From Castanea sativa (taxonomy: Eukaryota; Streptophyta; Magnoliopsida; Fagales; Fagaceae), in NCBI RefSeq assembly GCF_040712315.1, contig NC_134021.1:22532501-22596500 (forward strand): 64,000 nucleotides of DNA, in the 5' to 3' direction. Below are positions 11,159 through 21,591 of the stretch, in pieces. Made by a program: the position numbers and the translations under genes. Under the pieces are notes generated by a model. It saw only the letters and a list, made by a program, of their open reading frames with translations. It made no database searches and had not been told where the DNA came from. The stretch's first letter is position 1. Each line of letters opens with the position of its first letter.

Positions 11159-13501
11159 ATGGGTGGATTTGCTAAGCTAGTGAATACTCCCAAAGGCATG
11201 GCTGCTTTTAGTTACAAATATAGGATCCCTGATGGTGTTGTACTCCAACACTGTGAGTTAGGAGAGTGGTTAGTCATGAATAGAGCTCCAAGATCAGTGG
11301 TGATTTCGATGATGGAAATCCCGTGGGTATGGTCACCAGAGACTTCCTTATGAACTATAGGTTGACCCCACCCAATGTACCCCGAACGTCTTTAGAGTCC
11401 TCGACAGTGTAGATATGATAAATTGCAAAATGAGGACCAACCTCACATGGCATGACGTAAACTGGGTGTATAACTATCAAAGAGGGGAAAAAGGGAAAGG
11501 GGCCAAATATGACATCAAATGTAGGGTTCCTTCCGTTAGGTTAATTTCATGCATGCCATAATCAAATAAGGCTATGGACGAGGATTTTCTTATCGTCTCG
11601 GAAGACTTCCATGATGGATTGCACTGGCCCACCTAAGAGGGGGAACTAGGTAGGGTTCCCACAGACACTAAACGCACGTAGGATTTTTTTATATACATAA
11701 AAAAGAATTTTGATAAGAATTTTTCCATAACTTATGTTGCATATTTCTTGGCAGATGAACATCACACAGCCCCTAGCAAGCACCTCGTGAACTTTCCCGA
11801 TCTAAACTGAATCCTCAGATAAGAGATCTTTCTTCACAAGGACGGTCAGCTTCAGGCAGTGCACGTGATCTTTGGGTTCAACTCTATCTCCAAACACTTC
11901 CCTAAGCTAGCTTTGATTGACGTAGCAGTCCTCGACTTTCTTACAGCAGAGCCTCATCCACTTGGAACTTAGGATGCTTAAATTCTAGCCCCATTCATAA
12001 CCAAGCTACTTTACTCCCTGAAGCAACCCATCCTTTCAGACGATGAAGTAGAGGAACGCACTGCGAAGCCCACTCAAGAAGTCATAGATAAAGACTTCGA
12101 GGTCTTCTACTAGCAAGAAGACCCCAAGGACACTCCTGGCCCCTCTCATCGCCGTTTACCTCCTACCTAAGTTAACACTAGCCAAGAGGAAGCTAATATT
12201 CTAGAAGGGATGGTGTTTGAAGAAACAACTCTAGACCTCATGGCCTTACTCAAAGCTCACGCTGGGGATTCTTCCCCAGCAATTCCAGTGATGTCGGTAG
12301 TGCCCCGACTACCAACTCCCTTTCCCGGATGCACATCCTCTTGTGATGCTGCAGAGAAAAAGAGGAAGAGGGGTCGAGAAGGCAAGGGCCTTGAAGGTAA
12401 TGAGGAAGGAGAAATCACTCGCTCCTTTCAGCAGCCCCCAACCAAAGAGGCCTAAACAATCAGGGCCCAACAGAAGAAGGGTACCCCTTCTGGTACCTCA
12501 AAATAATCTGAAGGGGAGCAGCCATCTAAACCTTTTGCCTAGAGACCCTCTTTTACGCTGAGTTCAGGGAGCCCTGTTATGGACAACGCCAACATAATAG
12601 ACCACCAAAAGGGCAGGTCAAGCCTTGTGGCGGAGTGTCTAAAGAAAGCTTTCTGCCTGCTCGAGGACATGTAGGAGCTCAGGTCCTTTAAGAAACGTGA
12701 GGTCTTCTTGTCTCTGAAGATAGACCTCGCGAAGGTATATTATCACTTCCCTCTTCTCATGAACTAAAATAACACATATATGAGCACTAACTTGTATCAA
12801 TCTTATAGTCTGTACAAGCAGCCTTCGTGGCCAAAGAATGGGTAGACCACACTCGTAAGGCTGAAGGCAAGCTAGACGCAACTGAAAAAGGCCATGTTGA
12901 GGCTGATCAAAAGCTTGAAGAGACCCTCACCCAATTGACTAAGGTAGAGAAGTCTTGAAAAAATGCTGAAGCTACCTTGTCCAGCTTCGAAAAACAAACT
13001 GCAGAGTCTCTAGAGGCTTAAAAGAAGGCTGAAAACAAGTTGGCCTTAATCATGGTGGAGCTTAAACAACTGCAAAAGCAGCTGGTGGCCAAGGATGCAG
13101 AGAAGATGTGAGCATGATTAAGACTGCCCAAAGTCTAACCGCCTAACTCAGGGACGTCACTTGAGCCTTTTGCCTTGGGGTATAAGGTCAGGCCCTCACC
13201 ACAGCTGGGGTTGATACTAAATCAGAGCTTAGGGCTCTTGATAAAGTATATTACCCCCCCAGCCTTGCGCCTGGCCCCCAGCCCCCCTCAACCTTCAGTG
13301 GACTCTGGCTCTGCCCCCACCTCTTCCTTAACCCAGCCTGCCATTACTTCGTCTACTACACCAGCTATAGAGAAAGGGCAAAAACAACCAGACCAAGTGA
13401 ATGTGGTGGATGTGGAGACAAAAGAGGTAGCTGACGTGGCTCATCAACGTAACTTAGCTCTAGGCTTGGAGGCAACTACTCAACTGTGTAAATGGGCTTA
13501 A
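11159..13501 (+). pseudogene. Extra antisense ORF of the Tat-type element, degenerate
   Basis: Reading rightwards, against gag-pol, a protein-like frame starts at ATG 11159. It runs with several stops and frameshifts through about 11678. A likely intron at 11678-11754 ends in TTCTTGGCAG. The reading then continues through 11755-12455, including a Lys/Arg-rich part near 12345. After another probable acceptor (TTATAG, about 12809) comes a Lys/Glu/Ala-rich coiled coil at about 12810-13110. The end at 13175-13501 is Pro/Ser-rich and stops after CKWA. Opposite-strand ORFs between integrase and the 3' LTR have been reported for some Tat-lineage elements, such as Grande and Retand. The function is unknown. 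Confidence 0.6.
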
Positions 13502-13895
13502 TTTTAGTTGATGCCCCTTTTCCTTCTAATGCAATCCAATTCTCAAACTTCAATGAAAACTGTCAAACTTTATTTTATAATCTTTCATTTATCTAAGCTT
13601 TACTTGTCTGATTGTATTTCCGACTATTTTCTTTTCCTCATAACATCTTTAACATTTTAACCTTTGATTAACTAAATCAACTCCCTTTACTTTACTATTT
13701 ACTCTAGCAAGAAGTTTAAGAAAGTTACTAGACTGACTCTTAAGGCAATGTTTTGGCATTTAGTAGAAATTTCAAACAACACTTACCTTAAGTTGGACTT
13801 GGAATCCCAAAAGGCCCATTTGCATTGTGCCTGTAACCTGAGAAAGCAAGCAAGCTCCATAACTTTACTCTATAATTAGACAACTTCACATACAT
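13502..13895. other. Retroelement spacer, nothing recognised
   Basis: AT-rich sequence between the end of the antisense ORF and the tandem repeat. I see no coding or structured signal. Confidence 0.5.
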
Positions 13896-14141
13896 GTTAA
13901 TTTACCTAAGGTTTGTGACCCAAGGAGTCGAACAAGACCGAGGTTCTATTTAACACTTAGAAACTTTTCATACAAAGGTTAATTTACCCAAGGTTTGTGA
14001 TCCGAGGAGTCGAACAAGACCGAGGTTCTATTTAACACTTAGAAACTTTTCATACAAAGGTTAATTTACCTAAGGTTTGTGACCCGAGGAGTTGAACAAG
14101 ACCGAGGTTCTGTTTAACACTTAGAAACTTTTCATATAATG
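13896..14141. repeat. Three tandem copies of an 82-bp unit
   Basis: Units start at 13896, 13978 and 14060, each with GTTAATTTACC then AAGGTTTGTGA and GAACAAGACCGAGGTTCT. The units differ by a few substitutions. The array lies just downstream of the pol stop in element orientation, between the two converging reading directions. Confidence 0.85.
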
Positions 14142-14228
14142 CAATTATCCCACTGATTGTAATAACAGTAAAGCACAGATGAGCTAGATAGGAATAAAAA
14201 TAAGTTCATATCATTAATAGTAATAACG

Positions 14229-15451
14229 TCACAAATTAGTTACATTCCAGGGGTGTGGAATTACATTTTCATCCAAGTCTTCTAGGTAATAGGCTTGGAT
14301 GCCGGCCACTGATGTTATTCTATATGAGCCTTCCCAGTTGGGTTTTAACTTTTCCTAGGCGGGGTTCTTTGCGGTCCCTACCACCTTTCTCAAAACTAAA
14401 TCTCCTGGAGCTAATGGCCTTAACTTCACTCCCTTATCATATCCTTACTTAAGCCTCTACTGATAATATGTCATCTTTACTGCAGCCACATCTCTTCTTT
14501 CCTTAACCACATCCAAGCTGTCTGAGAGCAAACGGTTTTTTTCATCAATGCTGAACTAATTAGTTCTTAGGGTCGGGAACCCTAACTCTAGAGGGATTAC
14601 TACTTCTGCCTCATAGGTCATTGAAAAAGACGTCTCTCCAATTGATCTTCAGGGCGTGGTACGATAAGTCCACAGCACGTGGGGCAACTCATCCACCCAC
14701 TTTCTGTTTGCATCATCCAACCTTTTCTTCAATCTAGACAATATGACCTTATTAATAGCCTCAGCCTGACCATTCCCTTGAGGATAAACAGGATTAGAAT
14801 ACCTGTTTCTGATCCCCAACTCCCCACAATATCTTCGGAAAGTTTTACTATCAAACTGAAGACCATTGTCCAAAATCAATGTGTGTGGGACTCCAAATCT
14901 GGTGATGATATTCCTCCATATAAACCTCTTAGCATTTACATCCTTGATGTTAGCTAATGGCTCAGCTTCTACCCACTTGGTAAAATAGTCTGTCCCAACG
15001 AGGAGCCACCTTCGGTTTCCTATAGCTTGGAGAAATGATCCCACTATGTCCAAGCCCCACTGAGCAAATGGCCAAGTATATGAATATTTCGGGCATAACT
15101 CTGATACTGGTCACACTTCCTCACATAATCTTGAGAAGCTTTCTACATGCTTGGCCACTAATATCCTTGGGTGAGGGCCCTATAGGCCAAAGACCTCCTT
15201 CCTATATGACTCCCATATATTCCCTCATGCAATTCTTCCAATAAGGGCTCCACTGTTTCAGGATGCACACACAATAAGTATGGTCCCATAGAAGAATGTT
15301 TGTACAACTTCTGTTTTTCGGATAACCAATAACCGGGAGCTTTCCTCCGTACCTTCTCCGCCTTACTCTTGTCCTCGAGTAACAAACCTCTCTTCAAAAA
15401 AGTCACTAAGGGGTCCATCCAGCTCGGCCCAACTTGGATGCTATGTATCAA
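14229..15451 (-). pseudogene. Integrase region of the LTR element
   Basis: The N-terminal zinc-binding part is visible as spaced His residues in HEGIYGSHIGRRSLAYRA (about 15200), with a CDQY-like cysteine remnant downstream. The DDE core at 14649-15053 has TDYFTKWVEAEPL, LILDNGLQFDSKTF and YPQGNGQAEAINK. The C-terminus ends in DENVIPHPWNVTNL with TGA at 14229-14231. Frameshifts and stops between 14230 and 14648 and near 15054-15157 break the frame. The enzyme would insert the cDNA into chromosomal DNA. Confidence 0.85.
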
Positions 15452-16212
15452 GCCAAGGGCTTATTTGTAAGACTGAAACTAGTCATATCTTCAACCATAA
15501 TGACCCTAGATAAATTTGGCCCCAGAGAAGTTACCAGTATAGCCAAAGAATCTGCATGAGAGTTTTGTCCTCTCAGGATCTGCTTTAGAGTAAAGCTCTT
15601 AAAATGGACTTGAGCTAATCTAACTTTAGAAAGATACCCTTGCATTTGCTCATCTCGAGTTTCAAACTCGCCATTGACATGGCCCACCACCAGCCAAGAA
15701 TCTGAATACAGCTCTACGACCTTGCCTCTCAATTGTGCAACCATTACCATCCTAGCTAACAAAGCCTTATATTCAGTCTCGTTGTTAGTAGCCAGAAAAC
15801 CCAACTGCAGCGATTTCTCCATTACCAGCTTCTTAGGGGTTATTAGCACAATCCCTACCCCCGCTCTTTTTTGGTTAGCTACACCATCAGTGAACACTTC
15901 CCAGGGGGGAATATTAGAGGTCGAAGTGGTCATTACACCAATTGCTCCTTCCCCCTCATCTTCTACCCTATCAGTGAAATCTGCCACAAAATCTGCTAGT
16001 ACTTGCCCCTTTACAGCAGTACGAGGCATATACTTGACATCATAGGCACTTAGCATGGTTCCCCACTTAGCAATTCTACCAATGTAGTATGATTTTCGTA
16101 AGAGGGCTTGCAAAGGAAGCTGAGTGAGCACCACCATAGTATGTGCCTGGAAATAATGAGGAAGTTTCCTGGTGGCGTGCACAATGGCCAATACTGCATT
16201 CTTTAGGGGCAA
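15448..16212 (-). pseudogene. RNase H region of the LTR element
   Basis: The open segment is 254 codons long. It begins with the RT connection region (LPHYFQAHTMVVLTQLP) and then has an RNase H domain with FTDGVANQKRAGVGIVL, NNETEYKALLARM and YSDSWLVVGHVNG. These supply the expected Asp, Glu and Asp catalytic positions. It is separated from RT by a stop at about 16213-16263 but keeps the order. It removes the RNA strand of the replication hybrid. Confidence 0.85.
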
Positions 16213-16263
16213 ATAACATGTCTCAGCTTCCTATAAAGACTTGCTAACATAGTATACTGGTCT

Positions 16264-17286
16264 TTATACCCCACTTTCGTTCTTAACCAGAACTAGACTA
16301 ACGACATAATCCGTGATGGCTAAGTACGCATATAGAACTTCCTCTTTCTCGGGCCTAAAAAGGACTGGGGGGCGCGACAAATATTGCTTGAGCTCCTCAA
16401 AGGACAATACACACTCCTCGGTCCATTGAAAGTCCTTCCATTTGTGGAGAAGCTGGAAAAATGGACGACACCTATCTACTGACCAAGAGATAAACCTATT
16501 GAGAGCTATTGCCATTCTTGTTAACTTGTGTACGTCCTTAGGGTTCCGAGGAGGATGCAAGCTATTAATGGCCTTAATTTGATCAGGATTAACTTCAATT
16601 CCATGGTGTGTTATCATATAACCTAGAAACTTTCCCGAACTGACCCTAAAAGAACACTTAGATGCATTTAAGCACAACCTATGTTCCCTCAACACCGAGA
16701 ATACCTCCCCTAAATTTGCTAAGTGCTTTGCAACTTGCTTGCTCTTTATCACCACATCATCAATGTACGCCTCCACGTTCCTTCCCATTTGTAACTCAAA
16801 CATCCGTGTCACTATTCTTTGATATGTGGATCCAGCATTCTTACGACCAAAGGACATCATACGATAGTGGTAATTTCTAGTAGGAGTACGAAAAGCAGTT
16901 TTTTCTTGATCGGATAATGCTAAAGTTATTTGATGATACCCTTGGAATTTGTCCAAGAAACTCATCTGAGGATGTCCAACCGTGGCATCTACCAGTTGAT
17001 CAATCCGAGGAACGGGGAAGGGGTCCTTCGGACAGACTTTATTCAAATCTGTGAAGTCCACGCACACACACCACTTTCCATTCTTCTTTTTTACCACCGT
17101 GGTATTAGCCAACCATTCGGGGTAAAAAATTTCTTTGATCGCCCCTGCTTGTTTAAGTTTGTTCACTTCTTCCCTTACTACCTCAGGAGGTTGCTTTTGT
17201 GGGGTCGCCTCAGGATTCACGTTCAACTGGTGACATATAAACTCAGGATCTATCCCGAGTATGTCATAAGTATTCGAGGCAAACAC
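16264..17286 (-). pseudogene. Reverse transcriptase region of the LTR element
   Basis: The open segment is 340 codons long and contains WLANTTVVKKKNGKWCVCVD, LDKFQGYHQI, MMSFGRKNAGSTYQR and the catalytic AYIDDVVIKS (YxDD type). The order and spacing match Ty3/Gypsy RT. It ends at a frame break close to 16264, before the connection domain. Confidence 0.9.
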
Positions 17287-17301
17287 ATCAATATTATCTT
17301 C

Positions 17302-17890
17302 TTAAAACTTCACCAGCACTGCCTTTTCCACTGATGACAATTGGGATCCCACCTGAAAATATCTTTTTTCGTCTTGTCCAATCACATCCCTTTTCAGCTC
17401 CTTAAACAACACTTCGGGCGCCTCAGTCCCAAGTCCCACTTCAGGCCCTTTAACTACTATGGGATTCGCTTTTCTTCCCCCACAACAGGATCCACAGGAT
17501 GCTGTGTGCTGCTCCCCTACTCTTCCTTGTGTGGGATACTTGACTTTCTGATGTAAAGTTAAAGACACCGCACCTATAGCATGAAGCCAGGGTCTAGCCA
17601 AGATAGCTGTGTAAGGAGAATAAGCTTCTACCACAATGAAGTTGGCATGCACCTCTTCGTCTCCAGTTTGTACAGGTAACCTTATCATCCCACAGGGGAA
17701 TACCATCCTCCCATCAAACCAACCAATGATGAGTCATATCTTTCTAAGTGCTCGGTTTTAGATTCAACCCTTTATATAGATCGGGGTACATGATCTCTAC
17801 TCTGCTTCCTTGGTCAACCAACACCTTTTTTACATCATACCCACCAATCCTTATAGTGACCATTAAAGCATCATCATGCGGTTAGAGTGT
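17302..17890 (-). pseudogene. Aspartic protease region of the LTR element
   Basis: Conceptual reading shows [20 protein letters not shown] near 17840, followed by EVHANFIVVEAYSPYTAILA and RPWLHAIGAVSLTLHQK, which is the usual protease layout in Tat elements. The expected active-site DTG/DSG appears as DQG. Stops lie at about 17707-17760. The copy therefore should not encode an active protease. Confidence 0.75.
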
Positions 17891-19424
17891 TCCCACTTTA
17901 TCCTCTTCAGAAAAATCTAAGGTAGGGGTAGCCGTCATCTTAGCTTTTTTAGGAGCCCGATTCCTGTCCTCTGAATTAGGGCCCCCAACCACAAACATAA
18001 CCCCTGAATAGACCCCAACATCATCTCTTGGCCTGGCAAAGATCACATTAATAGTGCCCAATGCTGGCCGAGGAGCTCTATCCTTTTGAAACCCAGCTCC
18101 CGAGTGCCCATATTGACCCGTAGGCTGGTACAAGAATTGACCGAGTTTCCCTACCTTCACCAATTGATTTAGGTGATCCTGTAAAGTTCTGCAGTCCTCT
18201 GTTGTGTGCTCTTTGTCTTGATGATAATTGCAATAAAGACTCTAGTTCCTCCTAAATAGGTCCCCACCCATTTTATTGGGCCACCTGAAATATGATTCAT
18301 TTTTTATCTTATCCAATATTTGATAGACTAACTCCTTAAACAATGAATTAACCACTTGAGCCCCCGTAGATGATGTCTAATTGGGGAAATCCCTTTTGGG
18401 GTGATTATTATGATATCCTTCTCCCCGAGGATCCCTCTTCTTTGGGAACATTTTAGCTTTACCCTTTCCCTGTATCTGATCCTCTTCCACTTGTTTATAT
18501 TTATCTATGCGACCCATAAGCTGGTGCATATTCAGAGCAGACTTCATTGTTAATGACTTCCTCAACTCATGCTCCGTTAGTATCCATACCTTGAAAATTC
18601 TCACTGCCACATCCTCAAAGTCTTCATCTATTTCGTTATACATTTCCCAATTTCTGTCCGAGTAAGTCTTGAAAGTCTCTCCCTCCCTCATCATCATGGA
18701 CAAAAGAGAATCTACTGGCTTGGGGACTCTAATACATATTATAAATCTAGCGCCAAACGCTCTTGTTAGCTCTTCAAAGGACCTTATTGACCCCTCTTCC
18801 AAGGCATCAAACCATCGCATGGCTACTGACCCGAGGCTGGAAGGGAAAACCATGCACATAAGGGCTTCATTACCAGAATGAACTGCCATCTTCTGAGTGA
18901 AGTGGCTCACATGCTCCACAGTGCCAGTCCTTTTGTTGTAAACGGTGAAAGTTGGTTGTGAAAACCGATGAGGAAGCTTGGCCTGGTTAACTCCCCTAAC
19001 AAAGGGTGATTTAGAAATTTGTTGAAGTGTTTTGCTCATTACATCATTCCCTACGCCCTGATGAGATGACCCCTGCCCACACCTGTACTTGCCCTTTTCC
19101 CGCTTATCCTGGCGAGAGGAGGCTAAAAAGGATTCACTAGATGGAGTTCTTGACCTATGGCGATACGAGCGGTCCCTACTTTCCCCTAATCCATCACTTG
19201 ATGGGGGTAATGGGCTCCTTTTGTCACACTCCCTTTGCCGCAGCTTCCTACGCAAGTGATTTATCTCACGTTGCAACTTTCGCGTCTTATGATCGTGCGA
19301 AACCTGGCTCCTTGACCTTGAATGACTCCGCTTAGTGCCTGTCTCTTCTCTGTTCCAGATTAACAAACGGATTCACCCTCTGTGAAGCCACAGATTCTTC
19401 CCTATTATGCTTTGGGTTGGCCAT
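17882..19424 (-). pseudogene. gag region of the LTR element
   Basis: Translation appears to begin at the ATG with complement 19422-19424, shortly after the PBS. It reads MANPKHNREESVASQ, hits a stop near codon 32, then continues in the long frame 18377-19366. That frame has an Arg/Ser-rich N-terminus and a retrotransposon gag core (SLGSVAMRWFDALEEGSIRS, FKVWILTEHELRKSL). Another stop lies at 18377-18379. Beyond it a CCHC-like knuckle, CNYHQDKEHTTEDC, lies at about 18210. Gag would form the particle and bind RNA. At least three in-frame stops mark decay. Confidence 0.85.
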
Positions 19425-19457
19425 GACTTACCAGAACAAAGCCACCACAAAACCTTG

Positions 19458-19475
19458 TTTCCACAGACGGCGCCA
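19458..19475 (-). other. Primer binding site of the LTR element
   Basis: On the coding strand TGGCGCCGTCTGTGGAAA lies two bases after the 5' LTR. TGGCGCC-starting PBSs are common in Tat/Athila-type elements. The tRNA involved was not determined. Confidence 0.7.
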
Positions 19476-19477
19476 AT

Positions 19478-20193
19478 TATAAAAGCATAAAATTTAGTAG
19501 CCCAAGCTCACTGAAAATAATGAGATTAGAATTCCTAAACCCGGCCCAAATCCATAAATACTTGTAGAGAGAGTGGGATGAACAAGTTTGGGCTTCACCC
19601 GAGGACACAGATAGAAAAGGAAGGACCAGAGGCCTAAGATTTAAACATATGAATGAATCTTTACAAGCTTGCCCGATGACAGTGTTTTTGGATATTACAA
19701 ATACTGTTCACTCTCTCTCTTAGTTACTGTTCTAACTGTGATCTCCCTTTCTCTTAAATATCACTGGATCCCTTTCATCTGAGAGTCTATTTCCTTTATA
19801 TACTCCATGGCATCTTGCATCCTAGCCCCCCATCTTCAATTTTCCCAAATCTCCTTAGGACACTTGTCCCATTAGACTTCTGGTGAAGGTGGTGGAATGA
19901 GCTGCTGAGCTGTGGATCTATTGTTCAGGTCACTTCCTTATTAATGTAGCTGATAAAGTTGTTGTCAACTATTTAATGTGGAGGAACAAGTGAGACTTTA
20001 CAAGAAACTTCCCACAAAGATCTCATTTATCCCTTGAGGCACCCACCTTCACCCATTATATTCCCCAAGGATACTCCGTCACTTCCCATTCTCTCCTCGG
20101 ACCACCTCACGTCTCAGGCCGTGGATGCTCCTTCAAGAGGAACAATTGAAGGTTACAACGGTGCTTCCCATCTTCGATCTTCGGGTCCCTACT
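19478..20193 (-). repeat. 5' LTR (right copy)
   Basis: Pairs with 10014-10729 along its length. The outer end (TAGTAGGGACC on the coding strand) has lost the TG start that the left LTR still shows. From 19558 rightwards the same sequence recurs at 23842, because this LTR was cut by the tandem-duplication breakpoint. Confidence 0.85.
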
Positions 20194-20194
20194 A

Positions 20195-20225
<31 letters not shown>

Positions 20226-20492
20226 TTTTCTCTGTTAAAAAAAATGTTTAAAGGCTTCACTTGTCAACAGATTTGAAGAGAAAGATCAAATTGATTCATC
20301 ATGATAAAGTGGGACAAAATTAGCAAAAGTCAAACTAATTTTTTTTTTTTTTGGTTAGGTGAAATGAAAAATCAAACATTAAAATGAACTAAAATTAAAT
20401 TTTGACAACTTTTTTGTTGTTAAATTTAAAACCTCGAGCTCAAATAGTAAAGTCTTAAGTAGTCTAAAAAGAAATATTGAATTCGACTCTTA

Positions 20493-21033
20493 GAGCATCC
20501 ACATCAGTTGGTGGATACTCTCTATAATACAAAACTCTTTCCTTTTACATATTTTGGCCAAAAAAACATCCATATCAGTGGGTGTAAAGCTGTGTAAAAT
20601 TGTGCAAATTCATCCATGAACTACAGTAACTGTGTAAATATACATGGCTACTGTAGCTCGTCCATTTATTATTTTATTCATTTCCCGTTCGCTCCTTTTT
20701 TTTTTTTTCTCTCTTCTCCGTGCTCAACAAACTCAGTAACATCCACAGACAAATCAACATAGAGATACACTTGCTCAAAAAAAAAACACACACACACACA
20801 TAGAGATACACAAGCACACCCACATGCAAACAAACCCACACGAACAAACAACAAAAAGACAGATCGATGCTTGATTGGAGCTGGGTCTTGCCTGATCAGA
20901 GTTAGAGAGATCTTGGATCTGATCGGTGCTTGTGGATCGGAGCTAGGGAGATCGGTGCTTGTCGGGTCTTGCTTGATCGGAGCTGTGGATCGGAGCTGTT
21001 AGGAGAGTTGATCTAAAAAATGGGTAGAGATGG

Positions 21034-21082
<49 letters not shown>

Positions 21083-21304
21083 AAAATCAGAAAAAATGGG
21101 TAGAGAGAGAGAGCGCATGTATGTATAGGGGTAGTTAAGAGAAATAATAAAAAATTTGAGAAAATTGATTATTTAATTAAAAGAAGTAGTAGAATAGATG
21201 AACTGATGTGAGTATCTTGTAAAAATGGATGTGTAAAATAAAAAAAAAAGTAGATTTCTAATGTAAAAATAGATGTGTAAAATAAACAAATTGATGTGAT
21301 TGCT
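20493..21304. mobile_element. Candidate MITE, about 810 bp, with CA and GA tracts
   Basis: The left end GAGCATCCACATCAGTT resembles the reverse complement of the right end, AAGCAATCACATCAATTT, and TTA flanks both sides. The interior carries a (CA)n stretch (20789-20800), a (GA)n stretch (21036-21081) and repeated GATCGG-containing words. The diverged copy in duplicate 2 is at about 24750-25549. TIR identity is modest, so the ends are tentative. Confidence 0.5.
21036..21081. repeat. (GA)n microsatellite
   Basis: A nearly perfect GA dinucleotide tract of about 46 bases. The equivalent tract in duplicate 2 (about 25304-25329) is shorter. Confidence 0.9.
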
Positions 21305-21591
21305 TTTAACATGAACCAAATATTCAATTAGTAATTTTGTTAGTCGTTAAAAAGTAATTATCAAGAAGCCAGAAGTCAAACTATCTATTAAAAAAAAAAA
21401 ACTTTAACCCTCCCTAACTAGAGACAACTGCAATACAAAAACAAAACAGTAATTCTAAAACCTCCGAAGGCCAAGGACGAAGTGTTTCCATAGAAAAAGT
21501 ACAGAAAAATGTGGAAAAGTAAGGTTTGGAATTTGACACTACTCTCCACCATTCTCAGATGTAGACCAACTCTCCTTTCCATCTCTCATTT

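Larger units (their letters stand above)
10014..20193 (-). mobile_element. Decayed Ty3/Gypsy LTR retrotransposon, Tat/Ogre-like
   Basis: Two long direct repeats, each about 716 bp, bound an internal region with minus-strand gag, protease, RT, RNase H and integrase in Gypsy order. A PBS of the type TGGCGCCGTCTGTGG lies next to the right LTR, which is therefore the 5' LTR. A G-rich polypurine tract lies next to the left LTR. About 3.5 kb between integrase and the 3' LTR hold an ORF on the opposite strand. The PBS and the extra antisense ORF fit the Tat lineage. Stop codons interrupt every coding block, so the copy is not autonomous. The flanks are TA-rich and no clear 5-bp target duplication can be assigned. 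Confidence 0.9.

Noticed and set aside
13896..14141. CRISPR-like array
   Set aside because: Contiguous 82-bp tandem units without unique spacers, in a plant retroelement.
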